Part shown: positions 1 to 11,772 of the stretch, piece by piece
How the letters are laid out: each line of letters starts with the position of its first letter
Position numbering within the stretch: the first letter of the stretch is position 1
Assembly (NCBI GenBank): GCA_022113835.1
Contig: JAILWY010000014.1
Coordinates: 14,567,501 to 14,631,500, forward strand
Source of the DNA: Atopsyche davidsoni
Lineage: Eukaryota; Arthropoda; Insecta; Trichoptera; Hydrobiosidae
DNA length: 64,000 nt
Direction: 5' to 3'
Program-made: the position numbers and the translations under genes
Notes under the pieces: generated by a model
Told to the model about the DNA's origin: nothing
Database searches by the model: none
The model's input: only the letters and a program-made list of their open reading frames with translations

Positions 1-39
1 AAGTATTTTTTTTATTGAATGTGTCTCATTTATTTTAAT

Positions 40-106
40 TGAGAATGGGATCGAACTCCGTGGCAAATAAGCAACCGTTCTAACCACTGCACCACGAGGT
101 TACTAA
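40..106 (-). repeat. tRNA-derived SINE head
   Basis: On the minus strand the segment reads like the promoter half of a tRNA: a box A-like stretch (TGGTGCAGTGGTTAGAACG) followed about 25 bases later by a box B-like GAGTTCGATCCC. A clean cloverleaf cannot be drawn, so this is a SINE head rather than a working tRNA gene. Related heads are near 3.45 kb (plus) and 24.8 kb (minus), which share the CTCGTGGT-CCAGTGGT core. Confidence 0.55.
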
Positions 107-110
107 CATG

Positions 111-600
111 CCGACATTGAAAACAAAGTGTTTTTATATGTTGACAACAAAGCAGGTTTCGGATAGTTAGTGTTTAATAGAGTATTTAAGATTTTTTATA
201 AGAAATAATTACATATTAATTTAAACTAAATCGGCTGTCGATAAAGTCGACAAAAATAGCGAGACAAACACGGTTTAATTATCATGTAACCGGTTGCGTA
301 AAAAATATACAGATAATCTATGATCTTTTAAAAGTAAAATGATTTCGCTAATGATACGGTAACTCTTAGAACGTCCCACATTTCAATTAGAATCTCTAAG
401 TAATTGGACCTGACTTGATAGCTCTATTCTGGCATGTTCAAAAACATATCAAAATAAGTCTGCCTGCTCGAGGGGCCACACCAGATGTTTATCAGTGCAC
501 AGTGCGCAAAAGTGACAACGCAGTGGACAAATTATATTCTCTGCCACAGCTTCAATGTGTGATATATTCTATTATTTTAGAAAATAACTGGTATGATTTA
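111..600. other. AT-rich DNA, nothing recognised
   Basis: No domain, RNA or repeat structure was recognised. The short open frame at 415-609 has no recognisable motif and no coding-like composition. Confidence 0.5.
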
Positions 601-1345
601 AGGGCTTAGCATCCATATTCGAGTTTTTTGATCATTTTCTTGTACCTCTTGCAAAAAGTCGACAGCACCAATCAAAAAAAATTTAAACCCAAAAAGTTAG
701 ATACATCCCTTCTCCGAAATGTGAAATGTTTTTATTTCTTATAAATTTTGTTTTATTATGATAATATGTGCTGATAGTTTACTTGGAGCAATTCGCTCAT
801 CATTACTTAGTTAAGGGCCTAAGTCCCATACTCGAGTTTTTTGATCATTTTCTGGTCTGTTTTGCCAAAAATCGACTGCAAAATAAAAAAAAAATTAAAT
901 GCAAAAAGTTAGATACATTCCTTCTTTCAAACAAAATATATTTTTATTTCTTGTATATTTACTTTTAGTATGATAAATTTGTGTTTTTCCGATTGATGTG
1001 TAGGAATTTGGAGATTCGTTATGTACTTGCTCCAAGAATCCTAAGCATTTATAATATCTTTTTTTTATTGAAATTAAAAGATTAATTATAAACCCTTGCG
1101 GTGAAATTAGTTTGCGAATTTAAAAAAAAAATCTTTCACAAACTTTGGTTTTGAAAAGTCGTTTTTTATCAAATTTTTCAACATCTTCATGATTTTTTTT
1201 ACCCTGAAAATGGACGTTAATTAAATAATAAAAAATATATAAATATAATTTATAGTTTTTTTAATACTCTGTAAAAAAAACAATTTTCTCAATAGAATAA
1301 TAAAGTAAAAATTAAATAAATCAAAAGACACGATTTCGCCAGGTA
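601..1345 (-). repeat. Family A interspersed repeat, with partial tandem copy
   Basis: The reverse complement matches segments at 10.17-10.64 kb and 26.15-26.73 kb. One end carries CCTGGCGAAATCGTGTC and the other GAGCGAATTGCTCCAAGTAA. Within this copy the motif GTTTTTTGATCATTTTCT occurs twice, near 622 and 836, so the outer part is duplicated with a spacing of about 214 bases. No open frame is conserved between copies. It is probably a non-autonomous mobile element; its class is not identified. Confidence 0.7.
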
Positions 1346-1827
1346 AAATGGTCCTTTATTTCTAGACACGAAGTAGGGGTGACGTCAATTCGTTTCTCGG
1401 TGTTTAAAAATCGTTTTTGGCTGATTTAACGCTGTACAAGGCTTGACATCTATTAAAAAAGATATTTAAGCTCATTGTGTCGCTTTTTAAACATTAATTG
1501 TATTAAATTTGTGCGCATTTTGCGAGTAAAATACAAAAATTTATTTTAAAGTATGTATGTATGGTGAAGTAAAACGGAGTAGAAGGCTTGCTAATTTCGT
1601 TGAATTATTAAACCATATTTATTATGATGATTACGGTCAAACTTGAAATGACGTTCAATTATCAGCAATATTTATATTTTCTTGTTTCAAAACACTAAAT
1701 CATTTATGGTATATGAAACATTGTTCGTGACAGGTTTTGTTGCAGCAAAATCGTTACGTTTTGACCAATGCTGCACAGTAAACTTATACTAATGCATTAA
1801 ATTTAACTGAAGAAAAGAAATCTGTAG
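1346..1827. other. AT-rich DNA, nothing recognised
   Basis: Simple-sequence A and T runs only. The phrase GTAGGGGTGAC near 1372 recurs near 24.05 kb (plus strand), which hints at one more dispersed repeat. Confidence 0.4.
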
Positions 1828-1828
1828 G

Positions 1829-1900
1829 TTGAATGGCAACGTGAAAAGTTGGCGAAACCGGTCACCAATAAAAATTTACACGTGGAAAATATTAAAATGT
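1829..1900 (+). repeat. Hammerhead-like repeat fragment (CCGGTC family)
   Basis: Contains GGCAACGTGAAAAGTTGGC, a hairpin corresponding to hammerhead helix II, followed directly by GAAACCGGTCACCAATAA. The upstream CUGANGA half of the core is missing (TTGAATG instead), so this copy could not be catalytic. Its downstream part (AAAATTTAcACGTGGAAAAT) matches the copies at 2.95 and 29.3 kb. Confidence 0.55.
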
Positions 1901-2934
1901 AAGTTACATAATTTTCCTTTTAGCCGTGAATTGAATGGCGCTTTGAATAGTCTGACAGTGCTGCGATGGCTTGAAGAGACTCCTCTCTCATCACCTTTAC
2001 GTCCCGCAAGGCTCGCGGGTACACGACAGGGCATCATACTTATTCAGATTGGTTTATTTTCGAAACAAGTCGCGACTGCTTCATAGAGCGCCTCGCCTCG
2101 CGTCATTAGTGCAGAGGAGGTAAACTTTATAGCATATAACACTGAATACGCACATTTAGACTGGATTATAAAAGATAACCTAAATGCCAGCAGAATATTA
2201 AACACGCGTATAAATGGAAACGCCGAAATATCAAATTGTAATTATTTACAAGTCAAAAAGTAGTTCAAATGAAATATATATACATAAACCTGTTTTTTTG
2301 ACTAAGTAGGCTTGTGTAAAGCAGTAATCGTGGTTGTATTTATTTAATTTGTAAATTAAATATTAATTTAAATCGTGGGGGGGATCTCCGACCGATGTTT
2401 GCCTCCCCTGGCCGGCGGTGCGAGCTCGTCAGGGCGAACAATAGCGCTGCACTCGGCGACGCATTCACACGTGCGCTTTTGAGGGGCCGCCGAGATGCAG
2501 GCCAGGGGTCGCCAACGGCGGGGCTCTACACCCATAAAATATTTTATTTAAATAAAAATTATTATTTAGTTCGTAGATATTTATTACGCATGCAAATAAA
2601 GGGTTTTTCCCACTAATTTTCCCTGCCTAACACAATATCACAACCATAGTAAATCATCCACCTAAACATTGGTTATAAGATTTATTGTAATACACATAAT
2701 GAAAAATAAAAGAATTTTGAAATTTAATTTTTTATAAAAATATTTTCATACAACTTGACGCATATTTCGATAAAATGTGCGTCATGTGTATTTTTACTTT
2801 TCTGCTCGTAAGCTAAGTTGATAGTTAATTTTTTGTATTACTTTTTTCAATATATAAGTTTAATGTGATGTTGTCAAATGATGTATTAATATTTTAAATA
2901 AGAAGTAAAATACTTGAGTGATTTTTCCACACAT
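1901..2934. other. Mostly AT-rich, with GC-rich patch at 2375-2535
   Basis: The patch at about 2375-2535 is strikingly GC-rich compared with its surroundings and ends with CAGGGGTCGCCAACGG, which resembles a hAT terminal sequence (CAGGGGTCG-CAAC). Only one end is seen. The rest is unassigned AT-rich sequence. Confidence 0.35.
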
Positions 2935-3022
2935 AAATTTTTATTGGTGACCGGTTTCGCCAACCTTTCACGTTGGCATTATCAAATTATCCAAGTACTC
3001 TTTGTCAATAATATTGAATTTC
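2935..3022 (-). repeat. Hammerhead-like repeat fragment (CCGGTC family)
   Basis: Minus strand: TTGATAA (degenerate core), then GCCAAC-GTGAAAG-GTTGGC, a perfect six-pair hairpin in the position of helix II, then GAA, the palindrome ACCGGT and C. The core departs from CUGANGA at two positions, so activity is unlikely. The flank (CCAAGTACTCT with AATATT nearby) recurs beside the copy at 29.3 kb. Confidence 0.6.
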
Positions 3023-3439
3023 TAAATGATGTATTCCATTTTCCATTAATTGTTTGTAGCAGTATTTATATTTAAAAAATGTTTTACCCAATTAAATTAA
3101 AAAAATTACTCAAATAAAATCAGCACAGTAAAAAATAGCGTCACATGAATGTAAAGGATGAATAAATAAATTTAAATTAAATATTTAAAAAAATAATAAT
3201 ACACTTCGGAAAGAAAAATATAAGTATTAAGATCAAGATTTTTTAAAGATATATATACCTCCCTCAAAATATTATTTTCTTAATATCGGCGTCAAATTTC
3301 TCCTTATAAGTAAAATTATATTTTATTAAGCGACTTTTAAGTACAGATTGTAACTCAAGGTATTTTTTAATCCCATTATAACAACCTGGTTATGAGACCA
3401 TTGCAAAGTCGGTCTCATGGTCCCCGAGACCTGCTTCTG

Positions 3440-3485
3440 GCCACCTCGTGGTCCAGTGGTTAGCACGCTTGCTTGCCGAACATAA
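3440..3485 (+). repeat. tRNA-derived SINE head
   Basis: CCTCGTGGTCCAGTGGTTAG resembles a tRNA box A region and matches the heads at 40-106 and about 24.76-24.81 kb. No box B is recognisable downstream, so this copy is truncated. Confidence 0.45.
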
Positions 3486-6400
3486 AGTGCTATAAAGTCT
3501 AATAGTTTCCTTTATTAAGTGTAAACTTTTTATGTTCACTTATTTGATGCATAAATGACGTATCCTCACCCCATCTTCTGTAGTTCGTTTAGGTTGATTT
3601 TTCTATATTCAACAAGATAAATGATGGGAGCGCAGCCAGTCTGCAGTCCCTGGAGGCCCACACAGGGAGGCTTTCATTGACCCCCCCCCCCCCTGCATCT
3701 ACCTTCTCTTGTTTCTGATAATGATGCCTGACGTCAAAAAGCAAATCAACAGCTGACTCATTCAAGTTGATTCTGAAAGTGATGGAAAGCATTGATTGCG
3801 GCTGTAGATCACAGATTTTTACTTTTTTATATGTTTTGTTCCCATCACGCATACATTTTATATTTTTGTTACATTAAAATATATTATTTTAATAAAAATA
3901 TAAATGATTGCATAAAATATGCCTGCTAATCACTGTAAAAGTTTTTTTTCTCCACTCTTCGCACTCTTCCCTGTTGACTCAACTTATCTCCGCTCCAGAT
4001 CTGCTACTGGCGAGTCCCGGCCTTGGCCGGTCCTCTTTGTTGACTTTTCAGATCTTTAATCTGCAAACAACGCTCATTATTTATTTTTTTTGCAATTATT
4101 CTCTTGTTGATTAATTGCTGAAAATACCGACTGAAAAATAATGAAGACAAATCAAGCTGTTTTGAAATTAGTTTTGGTTTCAGCAATTGATTTTCTGTAT
4201 TTTATTATTTTGCCGTGTTTTCAATTATCGTAACATTTAAACGTACGTTGAAAAAGTAATTTTAAAAGCCATAAATTGTGTGGTGGGTTTTCTGCTCTAC
4301 AAGTCCCCGCTTGTTAACCAGTGACCTCCTCGCAATCCCATCAGATAGCGAAAGGGGCGGCAAGAGCGTTGCTCCAGCGCCACCATAACCAGACCAGAGG
4401 CTGCAGAACAAATCCTCATTTAATTCCCTTAATAAGTTATTAAATTATTTATTCTACTTACTTACTAAGCAAAATGATAGGTGACAGTTTTTAAATAAAA
4501 TTAAAATTTAGGCGCCATGTTTTGCAATTCACTCAAAGAAAATCTACTCCAAGGGACAGTTTATAAATAAAGTTAAAGAAAACACTGCCGAAGAATATTT
4601 ACTACAAGCGATAAAGAAACTCTCCGTAATGCGATAATTTTTAAATGCAGTTGAAGAAAGTCAAAGTACTTTAAGCGATTGTTTGTAAATACAGTTGAAG
4701 AATCTCTGCTCCAGGCGACAAGAGATTGGAGATAAGTCGGTGTCGAGACCTTCTATCGAGATCCTAGCTCTTCTCTTTTTATCTCCAGTTCCTCTAAAAA
4801 TACAAAACGCTGAGAAAATTCTCCCGTCGGCCAATAGCATCACTCAACTTAAAATTCGGATGCAAAATAAATATGAAATTAATTATACGGATAAATCAAA
4901 TAAAATGCATTTTTTTCGCGACGGCAACGGTTTCAAACGATTGGCCATATTTCGTTCGTCGCGTGCCGGCGTCGGGCTACTAGCGCCGCTGCCGCCGACC
5001 ATGTGGCCTCAGTGACTAGCGTTATGATACAATGCATTTAAGTTGCTGGTTGAATGGACAACCACGAGGACCTCCGATCTGGACTCGGAGCAAGGCCATG
5101 CAGGGCATGAAGGGGTCACCCGATATCCAACTGCATATCGAATTTCTTGACACCTTCCGACGCCGACCAATGCTGCACAGTGTAACCGATATTTAATTGA
5201 GTCGTGCATTCATTGGCATTACAAATTAACTTAACATAAACTACAAAATTTTACAATTTCACTTGCGTTTAAACAACCAAAAAATTGACCGCAAGTTGAC
5301 GATGATTCTTCAAAAATTAAAAATCGTCTTCGGGTTCAGTATAAATAAAAGGCATCCCATTGAAGTTATCGAAAAAATATATTTGATGTGTTTAAGCTGC
5401 AAAGAGCACTTCGCTAAAGTAAACATAAACTGTGATGGACAGGTCTTATTTTTTATCAAATCCGTACAATAAAAACTCAATACTCGTTCACAATAAAACC
5501 GAATTGCAAGCATAAACAGATTCGGTATAGATTGGATTTCCGATGCAAAATTCCACGAATTACTGTTGTTAAACAGCGAGTAACACTGTAACTCAAAAAA
5601 ACATGCAAAACACTCGATATTTTTTTTTCTTTTCCTTTCTCTTACATATATGTTTCTTTGATTATATTTATCTACTATTATATAAAATTTCGGTGGGCGT
5701 TTTTTCTTTATTTTTTCCTTAGATAATCAGCTGTAGGCTTTATTTATTATTTTGAACAACAAAGCCAAAACGCTTTTTAAACATATTAGGGATTTTTTTT
5801 TCCTCGCGCATTATGTGCAAGATTCTCTTACATATGTTTTATAAATAAATTATATAAAATACTGTATTTGAGTTATAGTATTATTCGGAACGGACGTTAT
5901 CACCTCGGCTTCAATCCTGATTGTCAAGATATTTTATTAAGCATAACATAAAAGTAAATTTGAAAGGACATCTCCGCGGAGCTTTTACGGGATATGCGTT
6001 GCATATATTTTTATTGTTGATTTTTTTCAAGATTTTCAAAGCACTTCGCGACACTCAAGAGGCAGTCGTTTTGTGATCCCAAAGATACCTGCGGGTCCTA
6101 AAAAAATATCCAAGAATTTCATTCACAAAATGCGGTGAAGATGCAATTGATAAAACTGATAAAAACAGCTAAAAAATATATATCCCATATATTTTTAATA
6201 AATCAAAACATGAATACTTCGAAATGTGGTAGAAATGCAACGAATGAAACGAATCAATAATTTTGCCCATTTTTATGATTAGACTCAATTCATGACGAGC
6301 AATCAGTGTGAAGCTACAACTATCATGACTTGCAGGGGTTTTTTTTTTTTAATACGGTTATTAAAATAAACCAACGATCAAGTTATGATCATGTGTCTAT

Positions 6401-6714
6401 CAGAGACACGGCCAAGATGGCGTCCCCGCCCATCGTGTCAGATTAATTCATTGCGGCCATCGACAACAATAATCATTATAAGCCATTTCCCGGTCTAATG
6501 TCGCCGAGCGTTATTCTTTATGGCCTGTGCTCTATGCTCTATGGTGCTGCGTGACGAGGCAGGGGTCGACAACCCAAACGCTCTATACGACGCAACGCAG
6601 CGATCTTAAACCTTTTATAATAATCCGTATTAAATACGTATTAATAATAGCATTGATTGACTTGGGGCTTAATAGGCTCTATCCGACATGTCAAGATCTG
6701 AATGAGTGTATATT
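3486..6714. other. Intergenic block, no gene recognised
   Basis: Holds a run of 12 C at about 3681-3692 inside a minus-strand open frame (3589-3852) of unknown nature, and short GC-rich patches at about 4905-5015 and 6405-6460. The latter contains CCAAGATGGC, which resembles a Pho/YY1-type core. GGCAGGGGTCGACAACCC near 6555 resembles a single hAT terminus. No exon, RNA or paired terminal repeats were recognised. Confidence 0.4.
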
Positions 6715-6849
6715 TATATATAAATATATATATTCTTCTTCATCGCGTGCCTCTCCTCAGAGGAAGCTGGCGACTATATCACTAAGCATACATTTATGCT
6801 GAATTAGTGCTCATGGTTTTTTAAGGGGAAAATAGTGTTATACACCGCA
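6715..6849 (-). repeat. LINE 3' end with AT microsatellite tail
   Basis: Minus strand: GCGGTGTA..., CCCCTTAAAAAACCATGAGCA, then a stretch matching the GCTCAGTGAAATGGTCGCCA module, GAGGAGAGGCAC, GATGAAGAAGAA and a TATATA run. The same order is present at 7493-7607, 45.06-45.15, 50.64-50.71 and 52.58-52.71 kb. The common truncation point and shared microsatellite end mark the 3' end of one retrotransposed family. Confidence 0.65.
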
Positions 6850-6969
6850 GTTTTTTTATTGGAAGAAAAAGTCTGCGTATTGCTGCTACCCAATAGTATT
6901 ATTATATAATCCTTTCTCTACAAAGCCTATATATTTAAATTTATATTCATTGCATGGCTGCCATTTAGT

Positions 6970-7110
6970 ACCCTTAGCGTGTGAAAAGGATCGGTAAAGG
7001 AGTAGTGGACTTGGAATGATTGTGATGAGATATGCTGCGGAAGTATCTTGCTAAGGTATGGGGAGCTCCTTGTATTGTTTCTGTAGCTTGCTGCAGAAGG
7101 AGTATTAGAT
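6970..7110 (+). repeat. LINE internal segment
   Basis: AAAGGAGTAGTGGACTTGGAATGATTGTG and the following bases match 44.95-45.03 kb (AGTAGTAGACCTGGAATGATTGTG). In both places the segment precedes a LINE 3' end by a few hundred bases or less, so it is probably part of the same non-LTR element. Confidence 0.5.
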
Positions 7111-7490
7111 CTAAACGCCAGAACTTTATAAGGTAGGGTTTATAGGTCGGGTTTACAGTGATGGGTACACCTTGTGGGTTCATGCCCCATCTTTGGTCTT
7201 CAGAGACACCAACTGGAGAGCCAATGCCAACAGGAGGGCCTGTGCCTGGATGTCCTGAAGTCAGTGGCGAGACACCCACAGATGATGAAGTCACTGGATG
7301 GCTTCTTGAAGCGTGTCATCGGAACCATAAAGAAGATAAAGCAGGGGGTGTAGCTTCAGTCACTCCCATATATAGCACAATTTCGATTGGCTAGTTTGGA
7401 AAGTTTCCCCAAATTGTGATGACAAACGTTTTACATAACAAGCAAGGTACCAAACCTATGAAAAAAAAAAAAAAGGCTTCCAATGTAAAA
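7111..7490. other. Unidentified GC-richer open segment inside LINE fragment
   Basis: Both strands are open over much of 7158-7394. The plus-strand frame is rich in Pro, Gly and Thr (PTGEPMPTGGPVPG) and the minus-strand frame in Pro, Ser and Gly. It lies between two matches to the same LINE family, so it is either LINE-derived coding sequence or an insertion. I do not recognise a domain. Confidence 0.3.
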
Positions 7491-7492
7491 TT

Positions 7493-7607
7493 GCGGTGTA
7501 GAAGGAACTGGGGACCCACTACACTATTTTCCCTTAGAAAAAAAACATGTGTATATGCTCAGTGAAATGTTCGCCACTTGATGAAGATGATACATATATA
7601 TATATTG
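7493..7607 (+). repeat. LINE 3' end with AT microsatellite tail
   Basis: GCGGTGTAGAAGGAACTGGGG, ACCCACTACACTA, GCTCAGTGAAATGTTCGCCA and GATGAAGATGATACATATATA occur in order. The segment at 52578-52707 shares the same order with few changes. It ends in a TATATA tract, as do the other copies of this family in the window. Confidence 0.7.
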
Positions 7608-8816
7608 TACATATGCTACAAAAAATGAAATGCCGTAGATAATTTGCTGTACAATGGTGCGTTGGCGATACTAGAGAGGAGTAGGCGCTTGATGCTAGAT
7701 CTATAAAAAACACTCAACTCGATCGACTCCTGCGCACGGCAATGGTGCAGGGGGCGGGGCCGCGCGTGCGAACATCATCCATATCGCCATCCATCTATGG
7801 GCACTCCACTTGTGGGATACGGACTCTGGACTGATTATTCCACCTCTGTCTAGAGACAATCGAACATCGCACATTGTAAACGTTTTCGTTTGAGCCAGAA
7901 ATGCAGATTTATTTTTTACGCCACCCCCACCAGCGAGAGATTTCCAAACACAGAGAGTACTGTGTATATCACCCTGTATATTAAAAAAAATTGAAAACGT
8001 CGAATAGACATTCTAACAATTAGTCCACTAGTATAAAGAAACAATTAAACCACTGTACGTTTTCATAACCAATCTTTAACTTGGAATTTAATAAAGACAA
8101 GTCAGCAAATAGTCAAACTTCAAAACCAATGTATGTTAAAAATAATACACAAATCAATTTGTTTTATTGCTGGTGACTTATAGTAAATTCATGTGGTTTT
8201 TATCAAGGACACTTCAGGGGGAAAAACATACCAAGAATTTTATTCAAATCACGATTGCAATAATATGTCAATATAAGGATTTATATGTCTCAATAAGTAT
8301 TTTCAAAACAGCAATTATCTATTTATGGAAATTAACACGTTTTATTAGTTGCCAGCATATTTAATTTGATGTATTATAAGAAAACAGGGCAATGCATGTA
8401 ATAAATCATCAAGATTGTTCCCGTCCTACATCATTTCCATGAATATATTTTATTATCAATTATTCATGTTTATTACAATCATTATGATAATATTCAATTA
8501 TAAATTTATGTATAATATATTACTTAGTTATTTATAACTTATTATTAGATATCTTCTCCGCGTCCAACATGAAAACAAAAATGTTGTTCGGATAGATGAG
8601 TCGTCAAGAAACGAAGAAAATCATTGAATCGACGAACCGATTATTTTCACGAAAGACTCGAATAAAATCGATAGCGCCCATCACTAATCTGTACCACGTC
8701 GGAGGTATTTACCGAACAAAGCAGAAACTCCATTATAGACGTGTAAGCTCGCAGGTCTGTAATTTAGCCAGCAATAAAAAAAAACTTATATTACGAGTGT
8801 TTGAATAATTCAACCA
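7608..8816. other. AT-rich DNA, nothing recognised
   Basis: A short GC-rich piece at about 7725-7775 and otherwise AT-rich sequence. No conserved frame, RNA or paired repeat was seen. Confidence 0.4.
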
Positions 8817-9185
8817 TCAATCACACCCAGCCGTACGGCCGTACTCATGAACAAATCGAATCGAGAGTCTGACAATCGAGTCAATTCGATCGGTTGTCGG
8901 ATTAGATCGAACAATGGACTCCAAATTGGGCTCGGGTGACCCCGGATCAGAGGCCGCGGCCCACGGTTCTGGCGCCACTGACGGCCGCTGATTGGATGAC
9001 ATCTCGCCGCCGAACCGATAGAGAAGCCACTCTAATACTATTACAGAACTTGCTTTTTTAATCGAGCCACTTTTTACTAGTTCTGATAGCGGAAGACATA
9101 CGTACTCAGGTAATCTAAACACGGAGTCAGGGAGCATTATTCCAAAATACCAGATGTCCCAAAATATGATGAAATCCACTTTCAC
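8817..9185 (-). other. 122-codon open frame of unknown nature
   Basis: This is one of the longest open frames in the window, but I recognise no domain. Its first half is hydrophobic and low in complexity; the second half overlaps a GC-rich block (about 8890-9015) with Ser, Pro and Arg-rich coding. There is no convincing start context, splice site or homologous copy nearby. A chance frame across a regulatory or conserved non-coding block is as likely as a real exon. Confidence 0.2.
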
Positions 9186-10164
9186 TGCCGAAACTGGGCA
9201 GTAGGAATTCGCTTAAGTATTTAAAGTAATAAATAGTTTTGAGTGAACACAGTTTAAATTTTAAAACTTGGACCACACGGATTACGCATTGCTCATCCAT
9301 GGCCCGAAAAATTCGTTAAAAAAAGTGTAGCGCTTACAATGAATTTTCACACATCACCATTTAGTGGTGACCTAATAAAATAGCTGTGGTATTTCTTAGA
9401 ATATGTAAAATGATTGGCTATCGATTGCAATATTTAAATACTCAGACGGTGATAAAATTTCAATCGAACTACACAGACTGATTCATGTTATATTTCAATC
9501 TTAGTACTATAAAAATTATAAACTATGATAAGCGTTTGCAAGGCTTTTCGATGCTGAATTAAAATGATGGCTTGTTTATTATGAGAGATTGGTGGCATTC
9601 CATGATACAATCCCGTCTGGACCGTAACTTGAAATCTCATAGACGCCAACTAATTGGTTTCAGTATAAAAAAATTAAATGTGTATATACTGTTGGATTCT
9701 TAAGAAAATGTATTTTGGCCTGATAAAGGGTTGATTCGCTTAAAATTTAGGCTTCCAAATAAAATGATTACCGATTCAGAATCAGCGATCGACCAATCAA
9801 AGTGTTTTACTGCAGACATAAACCAATCGCGCCTCGGTCAGTGCGTCCCATAATTTAAAACCCACCAATGACAGGCGTCCGCTGAAAAAAGCTCTTTTTT
9901 AAACATCGAACGTTAAGCATTAGCCTCCGCGGCCCGTTCCGGGAACCGATCCAATCGATTGAAATCTTGCCTCGTAAAAACATTTATATGTCTTGATAAA
10001 AAAAAAAAATCACTGTATATATTTGAATAACCTTTAATCTATAATTATTCACGTGCTACATCGTCAAATTAAATAATTAGTGATTGCGTTAATTTACGAT
10101 ATATATTTTTTTTAAACAAATAAATTAAGGCAGTTGCTCCCAGCCTTCCAACCGGACACCAGAG
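9186..10164. other. AT-rich DNA with short GC-rich patch
   Basis: The patch at about 9825-9975 contains CCAATCGCGCC, CCACCAATGACAGGCG and GGCCCGTTCCGGGAACCG. These look like unique regulatory-type sequence; no gene is visible. Confidence 0.3.
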
Positions 10165-10640
10165 GCAGTCTATTACCTGGCGAAATCGTGTCATTTAATT
10201 AATTTAATTGTCACTTTATTTTTCTACGCCGAAAATTGAAGATGTTGAAAAATTGGATAAAATGACGACTTTTCAAAACCAAAGTTTGTTAAAGGTTTTT
10301 TTTCATTTATTTTTTAAATAAATAAGACGCACATGGTTTATATTTAATCATTTAATTCCAATTGAAAAAAAGACTTTTAAATGTTTAGGATTCTTGGAAA
10401 ATGTACCAGACGAATCTCCAAATTCCTACACTTCAATCGGAAAAACACATATTTATCATATTAATAGTAAATTTATAAGAAATAAGAATATATTGCGTTC
10501 GGAAGAAGAGATGTATCAAACTTTTTGCATTTAAATATTTTTGATTGGTGCAGTCGATTTTTCGCAAAACGGACTATAAAATGATCAAAAAAAACTCGAT
10601 TATGGGACGTAGACCCTGTAACAGATTATTTCAGGTGCAA
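10165..10640 (+). repeat. Family A interspersed repeat
   Basis: Begins at TTACCTGGCGAAATCGTGTC and runs through GACTTTTCAAAACCAAAG, ACAAATT-type AT-rich DNA, CTCCAAATTCCTACACTTCA and CGATTTTTCGCAAAACGGAC. It matches the 26.15 kb copy in order and orientation, and the 0.77-1.34 kb copy in reverse. Its right end, after CTCGATTATGGGACGTAG, diverges from the other two. Confidence 0.7.
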
Positions 10641-11694
10641 ATTCGACAGTAAACTTTTTACGATTCTCCTGAAACATGAGAGCATTGCGCATTAATAAAA
10701 AATAATCAAAACACTTTCATATATAATACTTGATAATATCAACAATATTTCTAAATTATTATTTTATTTTTTAAATCAAAAATGGCCTTTAATTACTTGA
10801 GAACCAAGAACGGATATCTTACTACGCTCAAAAAATAAATTTTACTGAAAAAAGCTATTTCATGATTAAATAGATTGAAATATGATTTAGCTGAAAATTT
10901 TATGCGTACATGTATTAATTGGGCGTTTTGGTATAATATACAAAACATTCAAAAGAGCTTCACCGAATATCAATATTATTTAAAGACGGTACGATAATAC
11001 AGCATGGCGTGGTAGATTCGTGATTGCTCGGACGGAAATGTCTCATTAATCTTGTTTTAAATACGTAATTGGTTGACATAACAAACAATTTCTGGAAAAC
11101 ACAGAATACGAGAAAGCATTTTTTTTTACCCCGCGTGTAAAAATAACTTCTAAATGTGAACAAAGCGGAAACCGCTCGCATACCTACTTGTTTTTCAATT
11201 TTTAAATATGCAATGATTTATTTGCATTATAATTTATCTTATTGCCAACAGATTAAGACGTGCGATAAATAAATACACATAATCTAAAAATTCTTAGCAT
11301 TACCCGCGAAAATAGTTTAGCATAATTTTCACTGGGTGACTAAATTGAAGTCCATTTTTGGAAGATGCCTTTTTGCATCATTACAATTGAAACGCGACTC
11401 GCAAAAACATTTCTCCGTCCATATTTTTTTACATTCCATCCCAAATCAGTCCGACTCGCGAATAAATCGCAGAATGAAAAAAAACACATTAAAACCTAAA
11501 TATACAAGATTTAAATCAATCCTAAATCATATTCCAACATTAATACGCTGGGAGAGTACGTTCTCCATCCACTTCTTGTATCTGCCAGACTCTTCAATAA
11601 AAATAAAATTTAAAAAAAAAACCGCCAGCCAAAGTATCCCTGGAAATAGTCTATGATTTACTGCTCGATCAGACTGAACTCATTTCACATCTCA
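10641..11694. other. AT-rich DNA, nothing recognised
   Basis: The open frames at 10960-11181 (minus) and 11336-11656 (plus) have no recognisable domains and are of average AT-rich composition, so they are taken as chance. Confidence 0.4.
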
Positions 11695-11772
11695 TCCTCA
11701 GTGGTTTACACGCAAGTTTTCTGACCATGAGCTCCGTGGTTCAAACCCGAGTGGTGCATTATTTATTTCTAC
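11695..11772 (+). repeat. tRNA-derived SINE head
   Basis: CCTCAGTGGTTTACACGC resembles a box A region and CCGTGGTTCAAACCCGAG a box B with flanking T-arm complementarity. The spacing is close to that of a tRNA, but no complete acceptor stem was found. Confidence 0.4.

Noticed and set aside
3681..3692. Poly-C run as a functional signal
   Set aside because: Homopolymer runs of this kind also occur at 15631 and (as G) 45030 in unrelated contexts; most likely simple-sequence slippage or assembly noise.
3589..3852. Minus-strand 87-codon protein
   Set aside because: The frame depends on a homopolymer C run for a Gly stretch, and no domain is recognisable.
8596..8808. Basic DNA-binding-like small protein
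   Set aside because: Lys/Arg content comes from A-rich DNA; no domain or homologous copy.
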